Below, piece after piece: positions 17,223 through 25,434 of a DNA stretch of 64,000 nt. A program made the position numbers and the translations under genes. The stretch spans positions 26,109 to 90,108 of the forward strand of contig JAETRU010000019.1 in the NCBI GenBank assembly GCA_021769965.1, in the 5' to 3' direction. Each line of letters begins with the position of its first letter. Within the stretch, counting starts at the first letter, position 1. The stretch is from Eubacterium sp. (GTDB lineage: Bacteria > Bacillota > Clostridia > Peptostreptococcales > Anaerovoracaceae). The notes below the pieces were generated by a model that made no database searches, was not told the DNA's origin, and worked only from the letters and a program-made list of their open reading frames with translations.

Positions 17223-18519
17223 TCATGTCTCCTTTCCCCATGCCGCGCCGCATCCGGCAGATAAAGAATCCGTCATGCTCTCCCTCATCGGGCATCAGCT
17301 GCAGCATCTTTTCCAGCTGGAAATCGTGGTTTTCAGCTAAAAACCGCTCCGCGGTCTGCTGATTTTCGATCTGATTAACCGTGCAGGTACTGTAGAGAAG
17401 ATACCCGCCTGTCTTTACATAGCGGCTGGCTTCCTGAAGCAGCTGGAACTGCTTTTCTGCCAGATCTCTGCCCTGACCCTCGACCGGTCTGTACTTAATC
17501 TCCGGCTTGCGCCTGATGACGCCCAGTCCGGAACATGGACCGTCTACCAGCACCCGGTCAGCTGTTCCATCCAGATCGCGGCAGGCTGCCGTTCCGTCCT
17601 TCGTTTCTGTCTTTATCACAGATATGCCCAGTCGCCCGGCTTCCTTCTCGATCAGCGCCAGCTTGTGGGGATATATATCAAAGGCCCTGATCAGACCTCT
17701 GTTTTCCATCATCTCAGCCATCGCCAGGGTCTTTCCGCCCGGCGCGGCACAAATATCGTAAACGGTTTCTCCCGGCTGCGGTCCCAGAATTTCCGCTGCC
17801 AGCACGGAGGCTGCATCCTGAACGGAGAACAGACCCGTTTTATAGGCTTCAGTTTCTAAAAGCCCACTGCCCTTTACAAAGAGCACCCGCGGGCTTCCTT
17901 CATACAGCCGGACTGAAAACCCTTTGCTCTCAAGTTCTTCCATCAGATCCTGTCTGCTGGTCTTCAGCAGATTGACACGTATGGAAAGCGCCGGACGCCG
18001 GTTGCCCGCCGCGAGAAGAGCTTCTGTCTTCTCAGGTCCGTACTGCCGGATCCAAAGCTCCACGATCGACGGATCACAGGAATAGCGCACGGACAGATAT
18101 TCTTCCAGCGATGTTTTCTGATCCGGAAGCGTCAGCGCATCTTTCTTCCTGCCATATCCCCGGAGCACGCCGTTGATAAAACCGTCTCTGCCTCTTGCAA
18201 CCTGCCTTGCCAGCTTTACCGTTTCACTGACTGCAGCGTAATCCGGCACAGATTCCATGAATATCAGCTGATACAATCCCATCCGCAAAAGGATCTTAAC
18301 CGGCTTTTTCACGCCGGAAAGTCCTTTGGGGATCAGCTGATTCAGCAGATAGTCGATGTATCTCCGGTTTTCCAGAACGCCGTAGACCAGTTCCCGGACC
18401 AGCGCCGGTGAATCGGGTCTACGTCCCTGTATCTGCCGGTTCAGCTCCAGATTGGAATAAGATTGATTCTTCTCCATCTGCAGCAATACCTCGAAAGCCG
18501 TTCTTCTGCTTGCGTCCAT
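17206..18519 (-). CDS. rsmB: 16S rRNA (cytosine-967-C5)-methyltransferase
   Basis: SAM-dependent rRNA methylase. 437 residues: N-terminal NusB-like RNA-binding domain (1-135) and a C-terminal Rossmann methyltransferase with the SAM motif CAAPGGKTLAMAE, DGPCSGLGV and the catalytic cysteine motif YSTCTV. Its ATG shares one base with the stop of the zinc peptidase gene (TGATG), a tight translational junction. Confidence 0.95.
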   Translation of the reverse strand: MDASRRTAFEVLLQMEKNQSYSNLELNRQIQGRRPDSPALVRELVYGVLENRRYIDYLLNQLIPKGLSGVKKPVKILLRMGLYQLIFMESVPDYAAVSETVKLARQVARGRDGFINGVLRGYGRKKDALTLPDQKTSLEEYLSVRYSCDPSIVELWIRQYGPEKTEALLAAGNRRPALSIRVNLLKTSRQDLMEELESKGFSVRLYEGSPRVLFVKGSGLLETEAYKTGLFSVQDAASVLAAEILGPQPGETVYDICAAPGGKTLAMAEMMENRGLIRAFDIYPHKLALIEKEAGRLGISVIKTETKDGTAACRDLDGTADRVLVDGPCSGLGVIRRKPEIKYRPVEGQGRDLAEKQFQLLQEASRYVKTGGYLLYSTCTVNQIENQQTAERFLAENHDFQLEKMLQLMPDEGEHDGFFICRMRRGMGKGDMNGSRL

Positions 18520-19229
18520 CAGTCTCTGCCGCCTCTCAAAGCCAAGATCCTCAGCAGATTTGCCACAGCCACAGCCAGAGAGGCCACATAGGTCATGGCA
18601 GCCGCGCGCAGGACTTTCTTTGATCCTCTGATATCTTCCTGCGCCACAAGTCCCAGATCTTCCATCTGGTGGATGGCTCTGCTGCTGGCGTTAAATTCCA
18701 CCGGAAGAGTGATCAGATGAAATCCCACTACACAGGCAAACGCGATGACGCCGATATTGAACAGCATATTGCCCAGATACCAGCTTTCACCATTGCCGGC
18801 GCCGAGCAGCACGATACCGATAATGATCATAGGCCATGTCAGGTGGGATACCAGATTTACCACCGGCACAATGCCGTTGCGGATCTTCAGCGGCGCGTAG
18901 CCCCTGGCATGCTGGATCGCGTGGCCGGCCTCATGGCAGGCTACGCTGACAGCCGCCACGGAAGCCGTATTGCAGACATCCTGTGAAAGGCTGAGCATCC
19001 GGTTCCTCGGGTTATAATTATCTGTCAGACTGCCCCGGATCTGCTGTATCTGCACATCGTAAAGGCCGTTGGCGTCCAGGACTCTGCGCGCTGCCTGAGC
19101 CCCTGTCAGTCCCCGCTGGTTTCTGACTCTGCTGAATCTGCTGAAGTTTCTCTTCACAGAAGCCTGCGCCCACATGGCGAATATCATGGCCGGAATCAAT
19201 ATCAGAATACTTGTATCATAATAAAACAT
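18519..19229 (-). CDS. Membrane zinc metallopeptidase (YugP/neutral zinc metallopeptidase family)
   Basis: Integral-membrane zinc peptidase of unknown substrate; family members sit in the same cluster in many Bacillota. 236 residues: N-terminal membrane helix (about 6-22), zinc site HEAGH (H99, E100, H103), two central hydrophobic segments (about 120-165) and a C-terminal segment. Ribosome binding site AAGGGGG upstream of 19229. 39 bases after fmt. Confidence 0.9.
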   Translation of the reverse strand: MFYYDTSILILIPAMIFAMWAQASVKRNFSRFSRVRNQRGLTGAQAARRVLDANGLYDVQIQQIRGSLTDNYNPRNRMLSLSQDVCNTASVAAVSVACHEAGHAIQHARGYAPLKIRNGIVPVVNLVSHLTWPMIIIGIVLLGAGNGESWYLGNMLFNIGVIAFACVVGFHLITLPVEFNASSRAIHQMEDLGLVAQEDIRGSKKVLRAAAMTYVASLAVAVANLLRILALRGGRD

Positions 19230-19268
19230 CTCCGTTACCCCCTTCTCTTGTCTATCTTTACCATGATT

Positions 19269-20198
19269 TTAACCTAAAATACAATCTTTTTCAATACGGT
19301 TTCCCCTGAGAAAGTCTTTTACGGCAACTCTCTTCTTTCCCGGCAGCTGGATCTGCCGCGCTCTCAGGATACCGCTGCCGCACGCGATATCAATACCCTC
19401 ATCGGTCACGGCAAGAATACGGCCCGGCGTTTCGCCTTCATCTCCGTCCAGAACCTCTGCCTGCCAGATCTTCATCGTCTGATCCATATAACTGCAGAAA
19501 GCTCCCGGCCACGGGTCAAAGGCGCGGATCTGCCGCTCGATCTGTTCAGCGCTTTTAGAGAAGTCGATCCTGCCGTCCTGCTTGGTGATCAGACCGGCAT
19601 AGGTCGCCTCGTCTTCGTTCTGTTTCTCAGCAGCCAGTCTCCTCTGGCCGATCAGCGGCAGGACCTCTGCCAGCAGCTCTGCACCCAGCAGAGCCAGCCT
19701 GTCATGCAGCTGCTCATAATTCATCTTTCCCACCGATACGATGGTCTTTGCCAGCATATCGCCGGTGTCCAGACCCTCGCTCATCTGCATGATGGTCACG
19801 CCTGTCTCCTGCTCGCCATCCAGGATCGCTCTCTGGATCGGAGACGCGCCCCGGAGCCTCGGCAGCAGAGACGCGTGGACATTGATGCAGCCCAGAGGCG
19901 GCAGCTCCAGAAGCTCTTTTGGAATGATCTGTCCGTAAGCCGCCACAACGATGATATCCGGCCTGTAGGCTTTGATCATTTCCATTGTCTGCGGGCTGTC
20001 TTTGATCTTCTCCGGCTGCAGTACCGGAATATCATGGGCGACAGCCAGCTCTTTGACCGGTGAAAACTGTATTTTCTTTCCTCTGTTTCTGGCTCTGTCC
20101 GGCTGTGTCACCACCAGGCCTACCTGATGTCCCGCCTCCACCAGAGCCTGCAGAGATGTCGCCGCGAAATCGGGCGTTCCCATAAAGACGATCTTCAT
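19269..20198 (-). CDS. fmt: Methionyl-tRNA formyltransferase
   Basis: Formylates initiator Met-tRNA. 309 residues from the ATG at 20198, which overlaps the def stop by one base (TAATG). Seen: MKIVFMGTPDFA, the folate and catalytic region NVHASLLPRLRGASPIQ with the active-site N-x-H, and MSEGLDTGDML. The frame is open further upstream to 20288 but that would bury it in def, so the shorter start is used. Confidence 0.96.
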   Translation of the reverse strand: MKIVFMGTPDFAATSLQALVEAGHQVGLVVTQPDRARNRGKKIQFSPVKELAVAHDIPVLQPEKIKDSPQTMEMIKAYRPDIIVVAAYGQIIPKELLELPPLGCINVHASLLPRLRGASPIQRAILDGEQETGVTIMQMSEGLDTGDMLAKTIVSVGKMNYEQLHDRLALLGAELLAEVLPLIGQRRLAAEKQNEDEATYAGLITKQDGRIDFSKSAEQIERQIRAFDPWPGAFCSYMDQTMKIWQAEVLDGDEGETPGRILAVTDEGIDIACGSGILRARQIQLPGKKRVAVKDFLRGNRIEKDCILG

Positions 20199-20674
20199 TA
20201 CTCTTCTTCCCCTTCTTCCTCCGGTTCCCGCACGTTGGTCGCTTTGTCTGTGTACAGGATCCCGTCCAGATGATCGTATTCGTGACACATAACTCTGGCA
20301 TCCCAGTCTTCAAAGTCATAAACGTGCTCTTCTCCGTCAAGGTCCATGGCTTTGAGTTTGATCCGCTGCGGACGTTCTACGGTTCCCACCAGTCCCGGCA
20401 CGCTGAGGCAGCCTTCATCGCCGGTCTGGCTTCCCTCCTGCTCCAGCATGACCGGATTGATCATATAGTATACTCTTCCCGGCTCCGGCTCTGCCACAAA
20501 CATGCGGCGCATAACGCCTACCTGAGGACCGGCGATGCCGCATCCGTACTGCTGGCGCATGGTCTCCAGCATATCTTCCATAGTTGTACGGATCCGGTCC
20601 GTCACCTCAGAAACCTCTCTGCATTTTTTTCTCAGTATCTCATCGCCTTCCAGGACGACATTTCTTATTGCCAT
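20198..20674 (-). CDS. def: Peptide deformylase
   Basis: Removes the N-formyl group from nascent proteins; partner of fmt. 158 residues. Motif 1 is GCGIAGPQ (44-51), where most deformylases have GxGLAAPQ; motif 2 EGCLS (87-91) and motif 3 HEYDH (131-135) supply metal ligands C89, H131 and H135. The C-terminus is a run of acidic residues. 19 bases after priA. Confidence 0.96.
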   Translation of the reverse strand: MAIRNVVLEGDEILRKKCREVSEVTDRIRTTMEDMLETMRQQYGCGIAGPQVGVMRRMFVAEPEPGRVYYMINPVMLEQEGSQTGDEGCLSVPGLVGTVERPQRIKLKAMDLDGEEHVYDFEDWDARVMCHEYDHLDGILYTDKATNVREPEEEGEEE

Positions 20675-20693
20675 TGGTAAATTCCTCTTTTCT

Positions 20694-22703
20694 CTAAAAT
20701 GTACTGTATGGATTCACATCTATCGTCATATTACAGGTACTCCGGCTGTCTGCCAGGCTGCCGCCGAATCTTCTGATATAGAAGATGTACTGATTCCGCA
20801 GTCCCTTGGGACATTTGATCAGGATATAGTAGCGGAAGCTGTCTTTACCCTTGAAATGATATGACAGTTTCGGTGAAAAAATGTTATCCTTCTCCTCCTG
20901 CAGCTTTAAGGAAAGCAGGTAATTCCTGCACGACTCTGCTGCCGCAAGGGCCTCGGATTCTTTCTCGCTGGTAAATTCCACCAGAATCAGATCTGTAAAA
21001 GGCGGATAGTCCATGAATTTTCTGACCTGGATCTCCATATCAAAAAAGCCCTGATAATCGTGATTTGCCGCAGTGACCAGAGCGAAGTTATCCGGCGTAT
21101 AGGACTGGACGATGACTTTTCCAACTTCATCGCCTCTGCCAGCCCTTCCGGCGACCTGTGTCACCAGCTGAAAGGTCCGCTCCGTAGATCTGTAATCCGG
21201 AATGTTCAGACTCACATCCGCCGCGACCACGCCGACCAGACCCACATTTTTGAAATCCAGTCCCTTGGCCACCAGCTGGGTGCCGATCAGTATATCCGTC
21301 TTCCCTTTGGAAAAGCCTCCTATGATCCGCGATATCTCCCTGCTGCTTCTGGCTGTATCCAGATCCAGACGCTCAACGGTTCTGTCAGGGAACATCTGGC
21401 GCGTAAACTCCTCCACCTTCTCCGTACCGGCCCCGAAATAGCGGATATACCGGCTGCCGCACGCAGGACAGGTATCCGGGATCGGAAACCGCTTGCCGCA
21501 GTAGTGGCATACGCCCGCGTTTTCTTTCTTGTGGTAGGTCAGGGAAATGCCGCACTCCGGACACTGCATCACCTGTCCGCACTCTCTGCAGGATACGAAA
21601 GTGGAATAGCCTCTCCGGTTAAGAAACAGGATGATCTGTTTCTTCTGCTCCAGAGTTTCCTGCATCTGGCTGTACAGCCGGTCGCTGAAAACAGTCTTGT
21701 TTCCCGCTTTCAGTTCCTGCCGCATATCCACCAGCTCTACCTCCGGCAAAGGCACAGCGTTATAACGCTTTCGCATCTCGATGAGCCGGTAGATGCCCTC
21801 CTTTGCCCTTTGATAGGATACCACCGAAGGTGTAGCGCTTCCCAGCAGCAAAACGCCGTCGTAGTACATCAGCCGCTTTAAGGCGATATCCACAGTCTCA
21901 TACTTTGGCGTCATATCCGATTTGTACGTAGCCTCATGCTCCTCGTCCATGATGATGATGCCGATGTTCTCAAGGGGCGCGAAGACGCCCAGTCTCGCGC
22001 CGATGACGATCCTTGCTTCTCCCCGCCGGATCCGCATCCACTCATCAAAGCGTTCCCGCTTTGTAAGCTTGCTGTGGAGCACGGCGATCTCACGCTTTCC
22101 GAAGCGGCCGATAAACCGGTCCAGGACCTGCTTGGTCAGAGCGATCTCAGGCACCAGCATGATGGCTGTCCTGCCTTCCTGAAGGACCTTTGCGATCACC
22201 TGCATATAGACCTCTGTCTTGCCGCTTCCTGTGACGCCGTGGAGCAGAAAATTTTCCTGTCTGCCAGCCTCGATGGCGCTGCTGATCTCTGAAAGCGCCG
22301 CCTGTTGTTCTTCAGTCAGCGTATCTACCTGCTGCAGCTCTCCGGCAGCGTCCTTGTAAGGTTCCTTTTCTTTGCCGGATCTGGCAGGCTTGCCGTTTGG
22401 AACAAAGCATTTTACGGCGTCCAGATATTTGATGCCGTACCGCTGGCGCATCCAGACGCAAGTCTCCATGATCTCTTCGGTCAGAGAAACGTCCTCATCC
22501 ACGGCAGCCACTGCCTTAATCTTCGACGGATCACAGTCCGGCGTCACATCTGTCTCAAAGACATAGCCGGTCTTCAGTTTATTGCCCCGGTTAAACGGGA
22601 CCTGCACCAGGTTTCCCCGCCGCAGGTCCTCATCGCTGCTGTATGTATAGTATGTATCCGTATGTCTGCTGTTATGATCGATAACGACGTTTACGTACTT
22701 CAT
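20694..22703 (-). CDS. priA: Primosomal protein N' (replication restart helicase)
   Basis: Superfamily 2 helicase that reloads the replisome at stalled forks. 669 residues from MKYVNVV; a longer frame to 22811 overlaps asnA and is not used. Seen: N-terminal 3'-end binding domain, Walker A HGVTGSGKTEVYMQ, Walker B DEEH, two zinc-binding sites formed by CRECGQVMQCPEC and CHYCGKR...CPACG, and helicase motifs QVAGRAGR. Somewhat short for the family (about 700-800) because the linker after the N-terminal domain is compact. Starts 2 bases after asnA ends. Confidence 0.95.
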   Translation of the reverse strand: MKYVNVVIDHNSRHTDTYYTYSSDEDLRRGNLVQVPFNRGNKLKTGYVFETDVTPDCDPSKIKAVAAVDEDVSLTEEIMETCVWMRQRYGIKYLDAVKCFVPNGKPARSGKEKEPYKDAAGELQQVDTLTEEQQAALSEISSAIEAGRQENFLLHGVTGSGKTEVYMQVIAKVLQEGRTAIMLVPEIALTKQVLDRFIGRFGKREIAVLHSKLTKRERFDEWMRIRRGEARIVIGARLGVFAPLENIGIIIMDEEHEATYKSDMTPKYETVDIALKRLMYYDGVLLLGSATPSVVSYQRAKEGIYRLIEMRKRYNAVPLPEVELVDMRQELKAGNKTVFSDRLYSQMQETLEQKKQIILFLNRRGYSTFVSCRECGQVMQCPECGISLTYHKKENAGVCHYCGKRFPIPDTCPACGSRYIRYFGAGTEKVEEFTRQMFPDRTVERLDLDTARSSREISRIIGGFSKGKTDILIGTQLVAKGLDFKNVGLVGVVAADVSLNIPDYRSTERTFQLVTQVAGRAGRGDEVGKVIVQSYTPDNFALVTAANHDYQGFFDMEIQVRKFMDYPPFTDLILVEFTSEKESEALAAAESCRNYLLSLKLQEEKDNIFSPKLSYHFKGKDSFRYYILIKCPKGLRNQYIFYIRRFGGSLADSRSTCNMTIDVNPYSTF

Positions 22704-22705
22704 AA

Positions 22706-23716
22706 TTACAGAAGGAAGATGTTCGCCTTCCTGCACGCTTCGATCATATCCTCCGGCCATACAGACGCCTGCACTTCGCCGATATGCGCTTTTCTGAGGA
22801 AGAACATGCACAGTCTGCTCTGGCCGATGCCGCCGCCGATGGAATACGGCAGTTCATCGTTTAAGATGGCCTGATGGAACGGACGCTCTCTTCTGTCGTC
22901 AGCGTTTTCTATCGTCAGCTGTCTGTCCATAGCCTCCGCGTCTACGCGGATACCCATGGATGAGATCTCAAAAGCTCTGTCAAGCACGTCGTTCCACAGA
23001 ATGATATCGCCGTTCAGTTCCCAGTCATCGTAATCCGGTGACCTTCCGTCATGCTTCTCTCCGGATCTGAGCGGACCTCCGATCTTCTCGATGAACACAG
23101 CGCCGTGAGCCTTGCAGATCAGGTCCTCTCTCTCCTTCGGCGTCTTGTTTGGATACAGATCCTCAAGCTCCTGCGTCGTGATAAAGTATATTTCATTCGG
23201 AAGTTCCGTCTGCAGGTCTCTGTAAAGCCTGTTGACATAGTCTCCCAGGTTCTTCACTGCGTTGTAAATGGTGATCACGGTCTCGTGAAGGTATTCTGTA
23301 CATCTCTGTTCCTTGGTCATAACTTTTTCCCAGTCCCACTGGTCCACATAGACGGAGTGGAGGTTATCCATCTCCTCATCCCGTCTGATGGCGTTCATAT
23401 CCGTATAGATGCCGTGACCCGGTTTAATACCGTATTTACCCAGAGCCATACGCTTCCACTTTGCCAGAGACTGTACAACTTCCACCTCTTTTTCGTCCAT
23501 GTCCTTCAGGGTGAAGGATACTCTTCTCTCCACACCGTTCAGGTTATCGTTAAGTCCGGTCTCCGGCGCGACAAACAGCGGCGCGGACACTCTGCGCAGA
23601 TTCAGGCCATAGGCCAGCTCCTGCTGGAAATAGTCTTTGATTTTTTTGATCGCTCTCTGGGTCTCCAGAGGACTGATCACCGGTGAATAATCTTTGGGTG
23701 TTATTAACTGGCTCAT
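22706..23716 (-). CDS. asnA: Aspartate-ammonia ligase (asparagine synthetase A)
   Basis: Makes asparagine from aspartate, ATP and ammonia. 336 residues, class II tRNA-synthetase-like fold. Seen: [14 protein letters not shown]-terminus, [18 protein letters not shown], the [19 protein letters not shown] region, and the C-terminal [14 protein letters not shown]. 33 bases after queH; no T-box or leader is visible in that gap, so it is probably transcribed with queH. Confidence 0.96.
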   Translation of the reverse strand: MSQLITPKDYSPVISPLETQRAIKKIKDYFQQELAYGLNLRRVSAPLFVAPETGLNDNLNGVERRVSFTLKDMDEKEVEVVQSLAKWKRMALGKYGIKPGHGIYTDMNAIRRDEEMDNLHSVYVDQWDWEKVMTKEQRCTEYLHETVITIYNAVKNLGDYVNRLYRDLQTELPNEIYFITTQELEDLYPNKTPKEREDLICKAHGAVFIEKIGGPLRSGEKHDGRSPDYDDWELNGDIILWNDVLDRAFEISSMGIRVDAEAMDRQLTIENADDRRERPFHQAILNDELPYSIGGGIGQSRLCMFFLRKAHIGEVQASVWPEDMIEACRKANIFLL

Positions 23717-23749
23717 ATTGTTTCTCCTTACTATATATGATCTTAAATA

Positions 23750-24403
23750 TTATCTTTTTGAAAACTCGCATCCGCAGTAGTTCTGGCGGTAAAGGCCGTA
23801 TTCCTTGGACAGCTGGATACTTCGCTGGAAACCGGCCTTTTTCTTGAAATCCATATCCAGGAACTCAATACCATATTTTTCAGCCAGTTCCTTTCCGATC
23901 GATGCGATCAACGGGTAATTCTTGTGAGGGCTTACAGTCAGTGTTGTGGTGAACAGACCGAAACCTCTGCTTCTGGCTGTTTCAGCCGTCTTTTCAAGCC
24001 GCTGGCGGAAACAGACAGTGCACCGCGCGCCGCCTTCCGGTTCATTACTGTAGCCGGACACTGCTTTAAAATAGTGTTCCGGCTCGTAGTCCCCCTCTAT
24101 AAAATGCACTTTACCAAGGCCTGCCTGACGCTGGTTGAATTTCTCTATAAAAGCCATCTGGCTTGCCTTCCGCTTCTCATATTCCTCCGGGTCTGTGATG
24201 CAGGGATTATAAAAAAATACGGTCAGATCATAATCAGGCACCAGTCTCTCAATGACGCTGGTGCTGCAGGGACCACAGCAGCTGTGAAGCAGCAGCGCGG
24301 GCTTCATCACGTCTTCTCCCGCAGAAGCTAATTCCGCCAGAGTATGCCCGCCGCACATCTGGCCGCACTGGCAGCCCCAGGGCTGAACTGATTTTTTTCC
24401 CAT
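23750..24403 (-). CDS. queH: Epoxyqueuosine reductase QueH
   Basis: Last step of queuosine synthesis, a cobalamin-independent alternative to QueG. 217 residues. Seen: the family CCGPCS motif near residue 42-47, CTVCFRQRL, and the C-terminal RQNYCGCEFS. The ATG at 24403 has GGGAGG 8 bases upstream, which includes an unusual cysteine-rich N-terminal extension (WGCQCGQMCGG, residues 9-19) ahead of the core. Divergent from the radical SAM gene. Confidence 0.92.
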   Translation of the reverse strand: MGKKSVQPWGCQCGQMCGGHTLAELASAGEDVMKPALLLHSCCGPCSTSVIERLVPDYDLTVFFYNPCITDPEEYEKRKASQMAFIEKFNQRQAGLGKVHFIEGDYEPEHYFKAVSGYSNEPEGGARCTVCFRQRLEKTAETARSRGFGLFTTTLTVSPHKNYPLIASIGKELAEKYGIEFLDMDFKKKAGFQRSIQLSKEYGLYRQNYCGCEFSKR

Positions 24404-24491
24404 ATTTTCGTCCTCCCTTTTTGCAATTTTATCTTCACAAACTTGACATTATATTATATCATAGAAAGCAGTGAAAAGAAAGAGGTTTGCC

Positions 24492-25379
24492 ATGAATCCA
24501 TACATAAATTCTGTCAGTGATTATCTAAAAAGCGTCTTCGGCCAGAAGACGGTCAAGCTGTCTATAGACGGCGGTTTTACCTGTCCCAACCGGGACGGAA
24601 GCAAGGGCACCGGAGGCTGTCTGTTCTGTTCTGCCGGAGGCGGCGGGGATTTTGCTTCTACGATCGAGGATCAGATCCGCCTCCTGTCTGAAAAATGGCC
24701 CGATGCCAAATACCTGGCCTATTTTCAAAATCATACCAATACCTACGCTCCCGTAGATGAGCTTCGCGAAAAATACGAGGCCGCCCTGCGCCATCCTCTG
24801 ATCAGCGGCATCGCCATCGCGACCCGGCCTGACTGCCTGTCAGATGAAGTTCTGGATCTGCTCTCTGAGATCAATAAGGATCATTTTCTCTGGGTCGAAC
24901 TGGGTTTGCAGACCATGCATCAGAAAACAGCCGACCTGATCAACCGCTGCTACGATCTTTCAGTCTACGATGCGGCCGTAAAATCGCTGACAGACCGGGG
25001 CATCCGCACAGTGGTCCATCTGATCCTGGGCCTGCCGGGGGAAACCAGGCGCGACATGACAGAATCGGTAAAATACGTCTGTCAAAGCGGCGTCTGGGGT
25101 CTGAAGCTCCACCTGCTCAACGTGGTCAGAGGCTCCCGTATGGAGGATGACTACAAGGACTACAATTCCTTTGATTCTCTGGAAGAATACGTGGACTTCG
25201 TCTGTGATCTTTTAGAGATCATTCCGCCGGAGATCGTCATACACCGCATGACCGGCGACGCGCCCAGAAAAATTCTGATCACGCCGGAGTGGAGTTATAA
25301 AAAGAGAACGATCTTAAACGGTATCTATGCCGAGCTGCGCCGAAGAGGAAGCCGGCAGGGCTGCAAAGCAGAACGCTGA
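24492..25379 (+). CDS. Radical SAM protein, TIGR01212 / YtqA family
   Basis: [4Fe-4S] radical SAM enzyme of unproven function. 295 residues. The unusual cluster motif of this family is visible at the N-terminus as CPNRDGSKGTGGCLFC (C-x9-12-C-x2-C type), followed by YLAYFQNHTNTYAP, IATRPDCL, WVELGLQTMH and LHLLNVV. ATG at 24492 chosen over an in-frame GTG at 24471 because AAGAAAGAGG precedes it. Monocistronic and closed by the hairpin at 25394-25430. Confidence 0.92.
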   Translation: MNPYINSVSDYLKSVFGQKTVKLSIDGGFTCPNRDGSKGTGGCLFCSAGGGGDFASTIEDQIRLLSEKWPDAKYLAYFQNHTNTYAPVDELREKYEAALRHPLISGIAIATRPDCLSDEVLDLLSEINKDHFLWVELGLQTMHQKTADLINRCYDLSVYDAAVKSLTDRGIRTVVHLILGLPGETRRDMTESVKYVCQSGVWGLKLHLLNVVRGSRMEDDYKDYNSFDSLEEYVDFVCDLLEIIPPEIVIHRMTGDAPRKILITPEWSYKKRTILNGIYAELRRRGSRQGCKAER

Positions 25380-25393
25380 TCAGCAAAAAGAAC

Positions 25394-25430
25394 AACAACG
25401 GCCAGTCATTGAAGACCGGTCGTTGTTTTT
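25394..25430. terminator. Terminator between the radical SAM gene and the convergent glucosaminidase gene
   Basis: AACAACGGCC (25394-25403) pairs with GGTCGTTGTT (25418-25427, one G-U) around a 14-base loop, followed by a T run on the plus strand. A-rich flank on the other side makes it plausibly bidirectional. Confidence 0.8.
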
Positions 25431-25434
25431 TCAT

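Noticed and set aside
20241..20335. Deformylase motif 1 (GCGIAGPQ) as sign of an inactive enzyme
   Set aside because: Metal ligands C89, H131, H135 and the catalytic Glu are intact, and the gene is coupled to fmt; Gly for Ala in motif 1 is a tolerated change.
24443..24462. TTGACA before the radical SAM gene
   Set aside because: Perfect -35 hexamer, but no -10 element at 16-18 bases; the TATA-like bases lie only about 8 bases away.
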